A stretch of 33,293 nucleotides of DNA from CAYTOF01 sp964439435 (GCA_964439435.1 CAYTOF010000016.1:1-33293), one strand, 5' to 3'; shown: positions 8,959 to 17,717, counted from the stretch's first letter. The notes: generated by a model from the sequence alone, not told the origin. Program-made: numbers and translations.

Positions 8959-10041
8959 ATGAATATACATGCAAATTTCCCGGGCGGAAACATCGAGCTT
9001 ATCGGCATATACGGCGACCATATCTGGTTGAGACCTCATCTGCGAGACACAAAGGGGGACTGGTTTTTCTGGGCCTTTTGTGTTGAAGGTGCCGCCGGTC
9101 AAACAATTACATTTGACTTCAGCGCCGATAAGATTGGCTATTTCGGCCCCGCCATTTCCCACGATATGCACACATGGCACTTTGCAGGCTCAGAGACATT
9201 GGTTCTCGGAAATGCGGAAAGACAAGCTTTCACCTATACCTTTGCACCGGATGAAAACCTTGTCTATTTCGCCCATGATATAGTTTATCGCCCCGAAAGG
9301 CTCGATGCCCTGGCAAATGAGCTCGGCAAGCCCCTGCACACCCATGCCGTGAGTCGTCGCGGGTACAATGTCCCTGCCCTCACACTGCCCGGCGGGGATA
9401 CCTGGATTGTCCTGACCTCAAGACATCACAGCTGTGAGTCCTCGGGAAGCTATTTTTTAGAAGGCGTCACCAGAGAGCTTGCCGCCAATCTACCGGGGGA
9501 GTTTTCGGTGCTTGTTTTGCCCTTTATGGACTATGACGGCGTTTTATACGGCGATCAAGGCAAAAACCGAGTCCCCCACGACCAAAATCGGGACTATACG
9601 GACAATCCCATTTACCCTGAAGTTGCAAATTTGCAGGCTTTTGCAAACAATTATAAGGTGAAATACGCCTTTGACTTCCACTCGCCGTGGCATCTTGGCG
9701 GAGCAAATGACGATGTCTTTTTTGTGAGACAATACAAAAATCCCGACGGGCAAGATACAATGTCTGCACTGTTTCGCAAAGAAAGTGCCAATCTTCGGCT
9801 GCGCTATGACGGTAATTCGGATATAATGCCCGATGTCGATTGGAACAGCTCAACAATCCCCATGTTTGACAATTATTTTGCAAAGTTCGACTCGGTGGAG
9901 CTCACCTTCACTTTGGAAATTCCGTATTTTGGCAAGCCCGACAACATGGTGGACCAGACCAGCCCGATAGAACTCGGTCGTGCCTTCGGCCGCGCTCTAA
10001 TCGCCTATATAAATCAAAACCCAAAGGCAAGTGATCTCTAA
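8959..10041 (+). CDS. M14-family zinc carboxypeptidase-like protein
   Basis: This 360-residue protein looks like a cytosolic M14 metallocarboxypeptidase: an N-terminal beta-rich domain (about 1-115) and a catalytic domain. Zinc ligands appear as His157-x2-Glu160 (HHSCE) and His241 (FDFHSP). NRDY (Asn210-Arg211) matches the carboxylate-binding pair, and Glu320 (TLEIPY) fits the catalytic Glu. No signal peptide is visible. The RBS AAAGGAG precedes ATG 8959. Such enzymes trim C-terminal residues from peptides or act on other amide substrates; the real substrate is unknown. The 3' end overlaps the convergent nitroreductase stop by 4 bases. Confidence 0.85.
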   Translation: MNIHANFPGGNIELIGIYGDHIWLRPHLRDTKGDWFFWAFCVEGAAGQTITFDFSADKIGYFGPAISHDMHTWHFAGSETLVLGNAERQAFTYTFAPDENLVYFAHDIVYRPERLDALANELGKPLHTHAVSRRGYNVPALTLPGGDTWIVLTSRHHSCESSGSYFLEGVTRELAANLPGEFSVLVLPFMDYDGVLYGDQGKNRVPHDQNRDYTDNPIYPEVANLQAFANNYKVKYAFDFHSPWHLGGANDDVFFVRQYKNPDGQDTMSALFRKESANLRLRYDGNSDIMPDVDWNSSTIPMFDNYFAKFDSVELTFTLEIPYFGKPDNMVDQTSPIELGRAFGRALIAYINQNPKASDL

Positions 10042-10565
10042 ATAAACTCGGCGATGCTCTCCATGTCTTTTCTTCGTTTTTCTCTGGTTTTCGACTCTGC
10101 GGCATGGCCTATCGCTATCACAAGTTCCGCCTTTAAATCGCTTTTGTGTTTTAAAACAGCTTTCAGTTTTTTTCGGTTTATCCAGCCCATGATACAGGTG
10201 TCCAGGCCGATATCCTTAGCGCAAAGACAGAGATGCGCCGTTGCTATGCCGACATCTATCTGGCTGTAATCCCTGTCTACAATCGTCCCAATCCGAGAAA
10301 CACTGTCTTTTTTCGAAAAAACGACAATAAACGCGGGGGTTGACTCCGCAAAGGCGTTCATGCCCAAATCGCGTACACATGAGGCCACTTCCTTTACGGC
10401 GGAGGGACTGTGCACCGCAACAAACCTCCACGGTTGAACATTTCGTGCGGAGGGGGCAAGGCGCGCAGCTTCCAGACACAAGCGCAGATCCTCAACGGAC
10501 ACGGGTTTATCTGAATATTTCCTGCAACTGTAACGGCTTGTGGCAAGCTTTATAAATTCACTCAT
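10038..10565 (-). CDS. Nitroreductase family protein
   Basis: The 175-residue protein belongs to the FMN-dependent nitroreductase fold. The N-terminal FMN-binding motif SRYSCRKYSDKPV, then LAPSARNVQPWRFV, and the C-terminal GLDTCIMGWI...IAIGHA pattern are all present. Such enzymes transfer electrons from NAD(P)H to nitro compounds, quinones or flavins. The length is typical of the short clostridial subfamily without ferredoxin domain. ATG 10565 has the RBS AAGGAG. It is monocistronic, divergent from the lipoprotein gene and convergent with the M14 gene. Confidence 0.9.
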   Translation of the reverse strand: MSEFIKLATSRYSCRKYSDKPVSVEDLRLCLEAARLAPSARNVQPWRFVAVHSPSAVKEVASCVRDLGMNAFAESTPAFIVVFSKKDSVSRIGTIVDRDYSQIDVGIATAHLCLCAKDIGLDTCIMGWINRKKLKAVLKHKSDLKAELVIAIGHAAESKTREKRRKDMESIAEFI

Positions 10566-10590
10566 TTTTTCTCCTTGTTTAAATTTTCTT

Positions 10591-10620
10591 CTGACTTCAA
10601 CACGCTCTTGTCTTTATTAT
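10591..10620 (+). promoter_or_regulatory. Possible promoter of the lipoprotein-ribokinase pair
   Basis: CTGACT (10591-10596) and TATTAT (10615-10620) are separated by 18 bases, a plausible sigma-A promoter ahead of the GTG start at 10665. The match is moderate, so confidence is low. Confidence 0.35.
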
Positions 10621-10664
10621 ATCAAATATTTCAACGCGGGGATATACCGCGAAAGGATGGTCAT

Positions 10665-11720
10665 GTGCGGAATAAATACATGTGTAAAGTCAAAGCGCTG
10701 TGGATATGCGTCATTGTCATTGCGCTCTTGCTCTCAACAACCGCTTGCGACAAGGGCTCGCCTGCGGAAACCACCCAAAGCTCAACCACCCAGACAACAC
10801 TGCCCTTAAGCTCTGCGACGGACACAACAGTGCCCGAAGCGGAGGAGCATTTTGAATTTGTTTTCAATCCATATGTGCTTACATGGGAATACGAAGAGCT
10901 GTATGGAAGTGAGTTTGTCCGCATCTACAAAGCCTTTGCGGATGCCGCACTAAATTTTGAGCCCTCCTTTTCGTGTCCCGACGAGGATACTTTTGCCGCA
11001 CTCTACAGATTGCAACGAACCGACATGCCTTGGTTTGACGCCGTCGCCTACTTGACATTTGACTCCTACGATTCGGAGACAGGGACAGTCACCATAAACT
11101 ACAAGCAGCAAACAGCGGCGGAGCACTCTCTTGCCATGGCGAGCTTTGTGGACAAGGTCACAAGTATTCTGGAAAACTGTCTGCGAGAGGGCGACAATGA
11201 GCTTGTGCGTTGCCTGGCACTCTATCAAGAAGTTTCGAGTGTGATCATGTTTGATTCCGACCTGCCATACGAACAGGACTCACCTTATCTGGCCATTATG
11301 AAAAACAGAGGCTCTGCCGAGAGTATTTCCGGTGCCTATGTCTATCTTCTGCTGCAGGCGGACATAAAGGCCAATGTGTGCGGTGGACTAACCTATGACA
11401 GGACCGCTGCCCATGAATGGTGCATAGTCAGCATAGACGGAAAATACTATTATGCCGACCCCACCTTTGAAAACGGCGAAACAGGCGGACTTGGCCTCTC
11501 CTATTTCGGAATGAACACACAAAAACGCGCAGATACAGGTGGATTTGACCCGGCAATCATGAGAATTGGGCTTACGGGAATGCTCTGGGGTAAGGATATC
11601 GAGGTCGAGAGCGATCGCTTTTCCGTCTTCGAAGGCTGTGACTACTTTGAGCTCGACAGAGAGCAGAACCGCATAATTTTTAGAATTGACGGTAAAAGCG
11701 ACGTGTATTTTGCCTATTAA
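10665..11720 (+). CDS. Lipoprotein with degenerate transglutaminase-like domain
   Basis: The N-terminus is a lipoprotein signal (MRNKYMCKVK, hydrophobic core, lipobox STTAC with Cys28), followed by a Ser/Thr-rich linker (about 32-57), so the protein is probably anchored outside the membrane. Residues about 205-270 match the transglutaminase-like core: the fold's helix with GAYVYLL, then AAHEWCIV (His250) and KYYYADPT (Asp265). The nucleophilic Cys normally found in GxCxGYA is Ser222 here (SISGAY), suggesting loss of the classical activity. I chose GTG 10665 because AAAGGA lies seven bases upstream; ATG 10680 is the alternative. Ribokinase follows after 16 bases. Confidence 0.75.
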   Translation: MRNKYMCKVKALWICVIVIALLLSTTACDKGSPAETTQSSTTQTTLPLSSATDTTVPEAEEHFEFVFNPYVLTWEYEELYGSEFVRIYKAFADAALNFEPSFSCPDEDTFAALYRLQRTDMPWFDAVAYLTFDSYDSETGTVTINYKQQTAAEHSLAMASFVDKVTSILENCLREGDNELVRCLALYQEVSSVIMFDSDLPYEQDSPYLAIMKNRGSAESISGAYVYLLLQADIKANVCGGLTYDRTAAHEWCIVSIDGKYYYADPTFENGETGGLGLSYFGMNTQKRADTGGFDPAIMRIGLTGMLWGKDIEVESDRFSVFEGCDYFELDREQNRIIFRIDGKSDVYFAY

Positions 11721-11736
11721 GGCGAAGAGGAACTAT

Positions 11737-12666
11737 ATGGCGACAAAAATTGTCATCATCGGCAGCTGTAATATCGATTTGACCGTATACTGCGAAACTT
11801 TTCCCTTGCCGGGACAGACGATACTGGGTTCCGAGCTCATTATAGGCCCGGGGGGAAAGGGCCTCAACCAAGCCACTGCCGCCGCCCGTTTGGAGGGTGA
11901 TACCACCTTTATTTCCAAAATCGGCTCTGATGTTTTGGCACAGACACTTCTGTCCCACTTCGGAAGCGAAAACATCAACACAGAACACATTTCCCGCTCC
12001 GCTACCGCAAATTCCGGCACCGCCTCTATAACGGTTGAGTTGCTCTCCGGCGAGAATATGATCATCGTGACACCCGGCGCAAACAGAGAGCTATGCCCGG
12101 AGGATGTGCTCGCGGCGCAGGAAAAGATAGCAGACAGCGATGTCCTCCTTGCTCAGTTGGAAGTGGGCCCCCTTGCCGTGTGGCAGGGTTTCAAATTGGC
12201 CAAGGAGCACAAAGTCTTGACTGTTTTGAACCCCGCTCCGCCCTGCGACATCCCCTCTGATATATGGCCTTTGATAGATTTTTTCACGCCCAATGAGAGC
12301 GAAGCGAAGTATTATACCGGTATAGACATCACAGATGAGGACACAGCCCTCAAAGCCTGCCGCGCTCTGCACGACAGAGGTGTCGGCTGCGCCATCATAA
12401 CCCTCGGCGCGGTCGGAGCTGCCTATTTCGACGGCACAACCTCTCTCATTGTGCACACGACCACGTTAAAAGCCATTGACACTGTCGGAGCGGGGGATGC
12501 CTTCAACGCAGCTCTCTCCCTTGCGCTGGCACGGGGTATGGAGGGGGTGGAGGCCGTGAAATATGCAAACAGCGCAGCTTCGCTGTGCGTGACCCGCAAA
12601 GGTGCGGCGACCTCCATGCCTTATAAAAAGGAAGTGGATCTGCTTTACCGCGAGCATTATCACTGA
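11737..12666 (+). CDS. rbsK: Ribokinase (PfkB family)
   Basis: The 309-residue PfkB-family kinase phosphorylates a sugar, probably ribose at O5, in the cytoplasm. The N-terminal motif GPGGKGLNQATAAARLEG and the C-terminal ATP/anion-hole motif DTVGAGDAFNAAL are canonical, and the spacing and length fit ribokinase. The start at ATG 11737 follows GAAGAGG seven bases upstream; the frame opens earlier but without an RBS. No ribose ABC transporter or RbsD is next to it. It is the second gene after the lipoprotein and is followed by a strong terminator. Another PfkB nucleoside or sugar kinase remains possible. Confidence 0.85.
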   Translation: MATKIVIIGSCNIDLTVYCETFPLPGQTILGSELIIGPGGKGLNQATAAARLEGDTTFISKIGSDVLAQTLLSHFGSENINTEHISRSATANSGTASITVELLSGENMIIVTPGANRELCPEDVLAAQEKIADSDVLLAQLEVGPLAVWQGFKLAKEHKVLTVLNPAPPCDIPSDIWPLIDFFTPNESEAKYYTGIDITDEDTALKACRALHDRGVGCAIITLGAVGAAYFDGTTSLIVHTTTLKAIDTVGAGDAFNAALSLALARGMEGVEAVKYANSAASLCVTRKGAATSMPYKKEVDLLYREHYH

Positions 12667-12700
12667 TTTTTTAAATCCGTATCAATATGCGAAAAAACAA

Positions 12701-12740
12701 AAGCACCGCTTTAAATATTCAAAGCGGTGCTTTTTATTGT
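12701..12740. terminator. Bidirectional intrinsic terminator
   Basis: AAGCACCGCTTT (12701-12712) pairs perfectly with AAAGCGGTGCTT (12721-12732), loop eight bases, followed by TTTT on the plus strand and by TTTTGTTTTTT on the minus strand. It sits between the convergent ribokinase and isomerase/epimerase genes. Confidence 0.9.
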
Positions 12741-12790
12741 CACGTCAATACGGTTGGCAGCACATCTTAGTTGCCTGCACTTTTTAAAGA

Positions 12791-13774
12791 TCAGCCGTAG
12801 AGATCAAGCTTTTTCAGAAGTCCGTTCAGATAATCGCGTCCGAAGGTGAGCCGCTCTTCCATTTCGTCAAGATATGGTGTCTTCTCATACTCTTCGATGG
12901 AGGGAATTTCGCCGCTTATCATCTTCTTTTGGGTTTCCCAGGCAAGCTTGACAAACTGACCGAGTTCAAAGGGTGTCAGGTCGGGGTTTTTCGAAATCCA
13001 GACCTCATCAAAAATGTCTGCCGTGAACAGCCACTTGTGGTCCTCAATCGAAAGCGTCAAATCGGGACAATACTCACCAAGGATGGGCAAGACCTTTTCA
13101 AAGTCCACATTGCCCATGCCCGGCGCTCTGCCCTGCCTGATGATGCCCGTATCGCAGAAGGCGACAATGGCATCTTTGGTGTGGGTCAACTGGATATAGG
13201 GTGCCACACGCTTTGCGGCCAGAACGGGGTCTTCTGCGTTGACAAGCGTGTTTGCGGTGTCCAGACAAACGCCTGTGAGATGTTCTCCCGTGCCCTCGAT
13301 GACCCGCAGGATGTCGAAGGTTGTCTCCACGTGAGTTTCGATGTTTATGCGCGAACCAAAGCGCTCCAGCGTGGGGCGCAGTTGGTTGATCATCTTGATG
13401 GCGGCTTCGATATGGCGGCTCCAGGGAACCGGATGCTCATAGCGCTCCATCCCGCCGTTTATGTATGTGTGCAGCTCATGCCAACCGCCGGCAGCGGCTG
13501 CCTCTATCTCTTTTGTAAGGCATGCCTTGAGCGCATCAAATCCGTCTTTATATAGATATGGGTTGATGCAGGTCAATGAGACATGGGAATACAGATCCTG
13601 ACTCTCGGCATAATCCCACAGGTCTTTCAGCTCGCCTTTGTCCAGCTTGCCGCTCAAGGATCTGATGTTTCCAAATTGGACACCTTCAAAACCCCTGGCT
13701 TTGACAAAATCCAAGCAACCGCGCGGTGAGAGGTTGAGTTCTCTGATGGTAAAAGTGTCAATACCTACACGCAT
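12791..13774 (-). CDS. Sugar phosphate isomerase/epimerase (xylose isomerase-like TIM barrel)
   Basis: The 327-residue protein shows the AP-endonuclease-2/xylose-isomerase TIM-barrel pattern: MRVGIDTFTI at the start, RGFEGVQFG, then metal-ligand segments INIETH, GVCLDTAN, THTKD and LSIEDHKW. Such enzymes isomerise or epimerise sugars or inositol intermediates with a divalent metal. The RBS TAGGAGGA precedes ATG 13774. It lies directly downstream of the Gfo/Idh gene (11-base gap) and is clearly co-transcribed; the pairing is common in inositol and keto-sugar catabolism. Substrate not identifiable. Confidence 0.87.
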   Translation of the reverse strand: MRVGIDTFTIRELNLSPRGCLDFVKARGFEGVQFGNIRSLSGKLDKGELKDLWDYAESQDLYSHVSLTCINPYLYKDGFDALKACLTKEIEAAAAGGWHELHTYINGGMERYEHPVPWSRHIEAAIKMINQLRPTLERFGSRINIETHVETTFDILRVIEGTGEHLTGVCLDTANTLVNAEDPVLAAKRVAPYIQLTHTKDAIVAFCDTGIIRQGRAPGMGNVDFEKVLPILGEYCPDLTLSIEDHKWLFTADIFDEVWISKNPDLTPFELGQFVKLAWETQKKMISGEIPSIEEYEKTPYLDEMEERLTFGRDYLNGLLKKLDLYG

Positions 13775-13785
13775 AGTTATTCCTC

Positions 13786-14907
13786 CTATTTATTGTAAAT
13801 ACGCTCTTCCCAAGGTGTGCGCGGCACGGGCATGCGCATTGTCTCTCCCTTGGCATCCGACAAATATGCAGCTTCTGCCACTTCGACGGTTTTGATGGTG
13901 TCGGTACCTGCGGTCAAGATCTCCGCTTCTTCGCCTCGGGCGGCTTTGACAAACTCTTCAATGCACTTCACATGCCCCGAACCGATAAATTCATGATTTA
14001 CCTTGACAAAGCCCTTGTCGCCCTTTTCGAAAGTGAAGGACACGTCGCCGTTGACATATTTTTCATCTTCTTCACGCGGATGGCGCGGCCTTACAAATGT
14101 GCCCTTGCCGCTCATATAATAGGCCTCTCCCTGCGTGCCGTTCACGTGAATAAATTCATACCAAAGGGGATTTTTGGGGGCGTCACTGGATTGAGAAAAC
14201 CAGTTTATTGACAGAAGTGCCAGAGCGCCTGATTCCATCTTGGCATTTATCAAACCCACGCATTCCCCTTCCATTCTATCCGGCTCTACAAGGGTCATGC
14301 AGTTGAGGGAGTCGACTTCTCCACCCATCCATCTCAGCGCATCGATTTGATGTGTGAGACAGCTCATTATCGCACCGCCACCGATGGCGTCTTTGCTTCT
14401 GATCCAGTGCCCCACAGGGACTAAAACGTCTTGATTGTGCTCAAGTTTCCAAAAGAGGATTTTTCCAAGCACATCCGTCTCCAAAATGCGTTTGAGCGCC
14501 ACCCAGTCTCCTGCGTATCTGCGGTCATGGCTGATAACCAATAGGACGCCCGCCTCATCGCATGCTTCAATCATCCGCTCACATTCCCAAGTGTTGCGTG
14601 CCATGACTTTTTCTGTCAGGACATGCCATCCTTTTTTTGCGGCTCGCACAGTCGCGTCCATATGCAGGTCGTGGGGCAAAATGATGTCACATGCATCGAC
14701 ATCATCAAGCTCATAAAGATCCATGTAGTTCTGATAGATCGGCAGATCGGGGTTGTTCAGGATTTTCCGAATCCAGGCATGTTTTCCTTTGTCCGGCTCA
14801 GCGACAGCCACAACCTCGCAAGAATCAGACATCCTGTTAAAACCCGGTGCATGTTGATTTAAAATCCCTCCTCCGCCCATAATGACAACGCGAAGCTTTC
14901 TGTCCAT
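13786..14907 (-). CDS. Gfo/Idh/MocA-family oxidoreductase
   Basis: This 373-residue NAD(P)-dependent dehydrogenase has an N-terminal Rossmann fold (RKLRVVIMGGGGILNQHAPGF, acidic end of strand 2 at VAEPDKGK) and the family's catalytic-lysine motif in the form HVLTEKVMA, where the usual EKP is EKV. The C-terminal part carries GGGAIMSCLTHQIDALRWMGGEV with the conserved His. Members oxidise or reduce sugar or inositol carbons. I chose ATG 14907 because GGAGGT stands six bases upstream; a frame-internal ATG at 14925 lacks this. First gene of a two-gene operon with the downstream isomerase/epimerase. Confidence 0.88.
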   Translation of the reverse strand: MDRKLRVVIMGGGGILNQHAPGFNRMSDSCEVVAVAEPDKGKHAWIRKILNNPDLPIYQNYMDLYELDDVDACDIILPHDLHMDATVRAAKKGWHVLTEKVMARNTWECERMIEACDEAGVLLVISHDRRYAGDWVALKRILETDVLGKILFWKLEHNQDVLVPVGHWIRSKDAIGGGAIMSCLTHQIDALRWMGGEVDSLNCMTLVEPDRMEGECVGLINAKMESGALALLSINWFSQSSDAPKNPLWYEFIHVNGTQGEAYYMSGKGTFVRPRHPREEDEKYVNGDVSFTFEKGDKGFVKVNHEFIGSGHVKCIEEFVKAARGEEAEILTAGTDTIKTVEVAEAAYLSDAKGETMRMPVPRTPWEERIYNK

Positions 14908-15136
14908 ATTGACCTCCGTTTGCAATTTTTGCAGACCTGTTCTCCGAATACACTTTGATTTCAGCCACTATAACTTCGTTTATTCGGGCAATACAGAGTC
15001 CGTTTTTGCGACAAATTCGCCGCTTTTTCTCATCTCAAATCATATTACAGACCACAGGCAATGTCAATAGTATTGGGGAGAAATTGACGTACTTATGTAA
15101 ATCATTCTTTAGCCTCCCACTGTTTCTTTTTTCATA
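14908..15136. other. Divergent intergenic region
   Basis: This stretch lies between the divergent dehydrogenase and acetyltransferase genes. On the minus strand TATAGT near 14970 could be a -10 for the dehydrogenase operon, but no good -35 is paired with it. No small gene or RNA is recognisable. Confidence 0.4.
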
Positions 15137-15165
15137 TTGCCATCATTTATCATGTGTGATATACT
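15137..15165 (+). promoter_or_regulatory. Promoter of the hexapeptide acyltransferase
   Basis: TTGCCA (15137-15142) and TATACT (15160-15165) are separated by 17 bases, a good sigma-A promoter about 30 bases before the start codon at 15202. Confidence 0.7.
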
Positions 15166-15201
15166 TGATTTCACAAATGTTGAGAAAAAGGCGGGAAGTT
15201 T

Positions 15202-15675
15202 ATGGAACATCAAATCAAAAAAGCAGGTAAAAATTTCAGAACAGCCGAGATGGTAAAGATCAGCCAGCCACATCTTCTTTCCGTCGGAGACAATGTTTCA
15301 CTGTATTACGGCGTGTATGTCGAACCCTGTGACAAGGAGATAACCATCGGCTCAAACACGCATTTTGCCCCCTACTGTGTACTATACGGGCCGCTCTCCG
15401 TCGGTGAAAACTGCGCCATCGCCGCCCATGTCGTGCTTGCCTCCGTGGCACACTCCTATGCCGACCCGGACACCCCCATGGTCAAACAGCCCACCAACCA
15501 ACAAAAAATAACCCTTGAAGACAATGTCTGGATCGGTGCAAATGCGGTCATCACGCCGGGCGTCACCATAGGAACAGGCAGCATTGTCGGGGCCGGAGCC
15601 GTTGTCACCAAAGACGTGCCTCCCTATTCCGTCGTCGGCGGCGTGCCCGCCAAGCTCATAAAGATGAGAAAATAA
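15202..15675 (+). CDS. Left-handed beta-helix (hexapeptide) acyltransferase
   Basis: The 157-residue protein consists mostly of hexapeptide repeats: VSLYYG, ITIGSN, ITLEDNVWIGANAVITPGV, TIGTGSIVGAGAVVTKDVPPYSVVGGVPAK. The ending VVGGVPAKLI is the hallmark of the maltose/galactoside O-acetyltransferase and WbbJ-like group that moves an acetyl group from acetyl-CoA to a sugar hydroxyl, acting as a trimer. A His in the loop AAHVVLASVAHSYAD may be catalytic. The RBS GGCGGGAAG precedes ATG 15202. The acceptor is unknown. Confidence 0.88.
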   Translation: MEHQIKKAGKNFRTAEMVKISQPHLLSVGDNVSLYYGVYVEPCDKEITIGSNTHFAPYCVLYGPLSVGENCAIAAHVVLASVAHSYADPDTPMVKQPTNQQKITLEDNVWIGANAVITPGVTIGTGSIVGAGAVVTKDVPPYSVVGGVPAKLIKMRK

Positions 15676-15770
15676 GCTCCGCGGAAAAAAACGATCTGTG
15701 CCTTCGGGAATAAGCAGTGTTTAAAGCTCTGGGCTGCATGAGGTGTTTTTAGGAGCCGAAAGGAGCAAAT

Positions 15771-16151
15771 ATGGGTTTTTGGATCTATATGTTGTGCATG
15801 AGTATGATGATTCCAATCACAATGATTGGCTTTGGTTCTTTTTTTGCAAAAAAAGCCCCTAAGAAAATCAATTCGCTGTTTGGATACAGAACCGCCCTGT
15901 CGATGAAAAACAAGGACACATGGACATTTGCCCATACCCACAGCGGAAAACTGTGGCGTGTTGTCGGATGGATTATGTTGCCCCTCTCCATCGGAACCAT
16001 GCCTTTGCTCCTCGGGAAAGACGCAGCCATCCACGGCACATATGGCGGCATGCTTATCCTGATACAGTGTGTTGTGCTTGTTGTCTCAATTGTCCCCACA
16101 CAAAGAGCATTGAAAAAACACTTTGATGAACACGGCAATCGAAAAGAGTAG
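15771..16151 (+). CDS. SdpI family membrane protein
   Basis: The 126-residue protein has about three hydrophobic helices (residues about 1-25, 65-80, 90-108) and the SdpI-family signature around residues 32-60: NSLFGYRTALSMKNKDTW followed by AHTHSGKLW. SdpI is the immunity protein against the Bacillus killing peptide SdpC; most short homologues have no proven immunity role. No sdpABC-like toxin gene is beside it. The RBS GAAAGGAG precedes ATG 15771. A strong terminator follows. Confidence 0.85.
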   Translation: MGFWIYMLCMSMMIPITMIGFGSFFAKKAPKKINSLFGYRTALSMKNKDTWTFAHTHSGKLWRVVGWIMLPLSIGTMPLLLGKDAAIHGTYGGMLILIQCVVLVVSIVPTQRALKKHFDEHGNRKE

Positions 16152-16200
16152 TGTTTTGCCCTTGCTGCTACACTTTATCCTTCTATTGTATTTCACATAT

Positions 16201-16240
16201 CGGCCTGCACTGTGTTGATACAGCGCAGGCCGGTAATTTT
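16201..16240 (+). terminator. Intrinsic terminator of the SdpI-family gene
   Basis: CGGCCTGC (16201-16208) pairs with GCAGGCCG (16225-16232), and CTGT with ACAG inside after one mismatch. The stem is followed by TAATTTTATGCTTTTTG. It lies 50 bases after the SdpI-family stop. Confidence 0.75.
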
Positions 16241-16265
16241 ATGCTTTTTGTCGGTTGTTCTGTGC

Positions 16266-16303
16266 AGGGTCGGGGTAAAATTCCAATGTTTTACCCCGAC
16301 CCT
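16266..16303. repeat. Perfect 15-bp inverted repeat
   Basis: AGGGTCGGGGTAAAA (16266-16280) is exactly complementary to TTTTACCCCGACCCT (16289-16303) with an 8-base spacer. No T-run follows on the minus strand, so it is not a textbook terminator of the amidohydrolase gene, though it sits downstream of it. A repeated extragenic palindrome is possible. Confidence 0.75.
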
Positions 16304-16359
16304 CATGTGTTTGTTGTTTTTTCTCAATTTGCAGCACTCTGAGAGAACCGCAAAGAGCA

Positions 16360-17550
16360 TCAAATGCCCAACAGATTTGCCGCATTGTCAAACAAAACGG
16401 CTTTGGCATATGCCTTTGCATCTTCTGTCCTCATCATGCCCTTTTCCACACGCTCTGAAAGCACCGCCGATAAGATGTCAAATATGGCAAGCCGCGCCCC
16501 AAAGCTCTCCTCGCCTGTCCAGGTGTCGCAACCCCATATCACTCTGTTGCCTTCACACACATCTAAAAGCTCATCCAAAAGACGAGTCGCTGCGGCGCCG
16601 GAAATCAAAGGCAACCAACACAAGTCCACCCAAGTATTTTTGAAGACATGGGCAAGCCCCGCGATATCGGATATCCACGGATAGCTTCCGTGCATGAGCA
16701 CAAAAGTTGTCTCGGGATTTGCAGAGATCATATATCGGAGCTGCATGGCATTGCTCTTGTCCATCTTGCCAAGACCCGTGTGTATTTGCAGGGGCATGTT
16801 CAACCGCGCAGCGCTTTTACATATGTGGTCAAAGATATAATCCTGGAAATATACTATGTCCTCCATGCTCGGGTCGGCACACATGGCTCTTTGCGCACTG
16901 CTTTTGTCAGAGGGGCCAAAATCCAGCCCTCTGTCATAGGCCAGGGCGCATTTGAGCATTTTTCTGCCCATGTCCTTTTGTTCCCCGATGATTTTATCTA
17001 AAAAAGCCGTATATTCCTCTATGTCCGCAATATTTGCACCGTGCATCCTTAAAATATTGTTGCCATTGTGGTCGCTTGCCAAGAGATTGTAGCCAAAGAA
17101 AAAGCTGTTTATGCGATATGCCGGGGAAAACAGTTCCGGGTGGTTGTTGTCGCTGCCGGGAGCCCAGTAGGCATCCAGCACCGTTGTTTTATAGTTGCAC
17201 TTTTCACTCAAAATACGCAGATGCCAAGAGCTGTCTGAGTGTGCTCTCGTGATCGCATCGTCAAACACGTCCCAAGTCTTTGCTGTCAAAGGCTCATCGA
17301 TATGATAAAGCTCCTTCAAGGCCCGCTCCATGCAGACAAAATAGCTTCTTGTCCTAACCGCGCTCAACCACTGTGTCATCTTTTCCCTGTCTCGCTCTGT
17401 CGGAATTTTCGCCCCGCACCAGTTCACATAGGAGCATGACATGACTCTTTGCAGGTTCAAGCCGCAGTGGTCCGAATCGGGCATGTGGTGGGAATGCGAA
17501 TTGATGATGGGCTGTGTATACAGAAACTCCATGAGTTCGTTTTTGCTCAT
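16360..17550 (-). CDS. Metal-dependent amidohydrolase family protein
   Basis: The 396-residue protein has the amidohydrolase TIM-barrel ligands in order: HSHH near residue 18-21, QIHTGLG (about 260), LMHGSYPW (about 285) and WGCDTW (about 345). It also resembles uronate isomerase in overall layout, but the length is shorter than the usual 460-470. The likely activity is hydrolysis or decarboxylation of a small carboxylated substrate or a uronate isomerisation; which one cannot be told. GGAGG eight bases ahead supports ATG 17550. It is a single gene with its own strong promoter. Confidence 0.82.
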   Translation of the reverse strand: MSKNELMEFLYTQPIINSHSHHMPDSDHCGLNLQRVMSCSYVNWCGAKIPTERDREKMTQWLSAVRTRSYFVCMERALKELYHIDEPLTAKTWDVFDDAITRAHSDSSWHLRILSEKCNYKTTVLDAYWAPGSDNNHPELFSPAYRINSFFFGYNLLASDHNGNNILRMHGANIADIEEYTAFLDKIIGEQKDMGRKMLKCALAYDRGLDFGPSDKSSAQRAMCADPSMEDIVYFQDYIFDHICKSAARLNMPLQIHTGLGKMDKSNAMQLRYMISANPETTFVLMHGSYPWISDIAGLAHVFKNTWVDLCWLPLISGAAATRLLDELLDVCEGNRVIWGCDTWTGEESFGARLAIFDILSAVLSERVEKGMMRTEDAKAYAKAVLFDNAANLLGI

Positions 17551-17604
17551 ATGATCCCGCCTCCATTTAAAATATACGCTTTAGCTCCTCTCTATCCATC
17601 TTAC

Positions 17605-17633
17605 ATTCTAATAGATGAATTCTTTTGTGTCAA
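17605..17633 (-). promoter_or_regulatory. Promoter of the amidohydrolase gene
   Basis: On the minus strand TTGACA (17633-17628) and TAGAAT (17610-17605) are separated by exactly 17 bases, close to the sigma-A consensus. Transcription would start about 48 bases before ATG 17550. Confidence 0.8.
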
Positions 17634-17655
17634 TCGGCTTATCCGCAAACATTAT

Positions 17656-17703
17656 AAAAGCAGTTGGGAAAACCCTGTATGGCTTTTCCAACTGCTTTTG
17701 TTT
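17656..17703 (-). terminator. Intrinsic terminator of the tpi-like/yjbQ operon
   Basis: AAAAGCAGTTGG...AAAA (17656-17673) pairs with TTTTCCAACTGCTTTT (17684-17699) with one extra G in the left arm and a loop of about ten bases. It lies directly after the yjbQ stop on the minus strand and ends in TTTT on that strand. It is also T-rich on the plus strand. Confidence 0.75.
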
Positions 17704-17717
17704 TATGAGGTGAGCAC

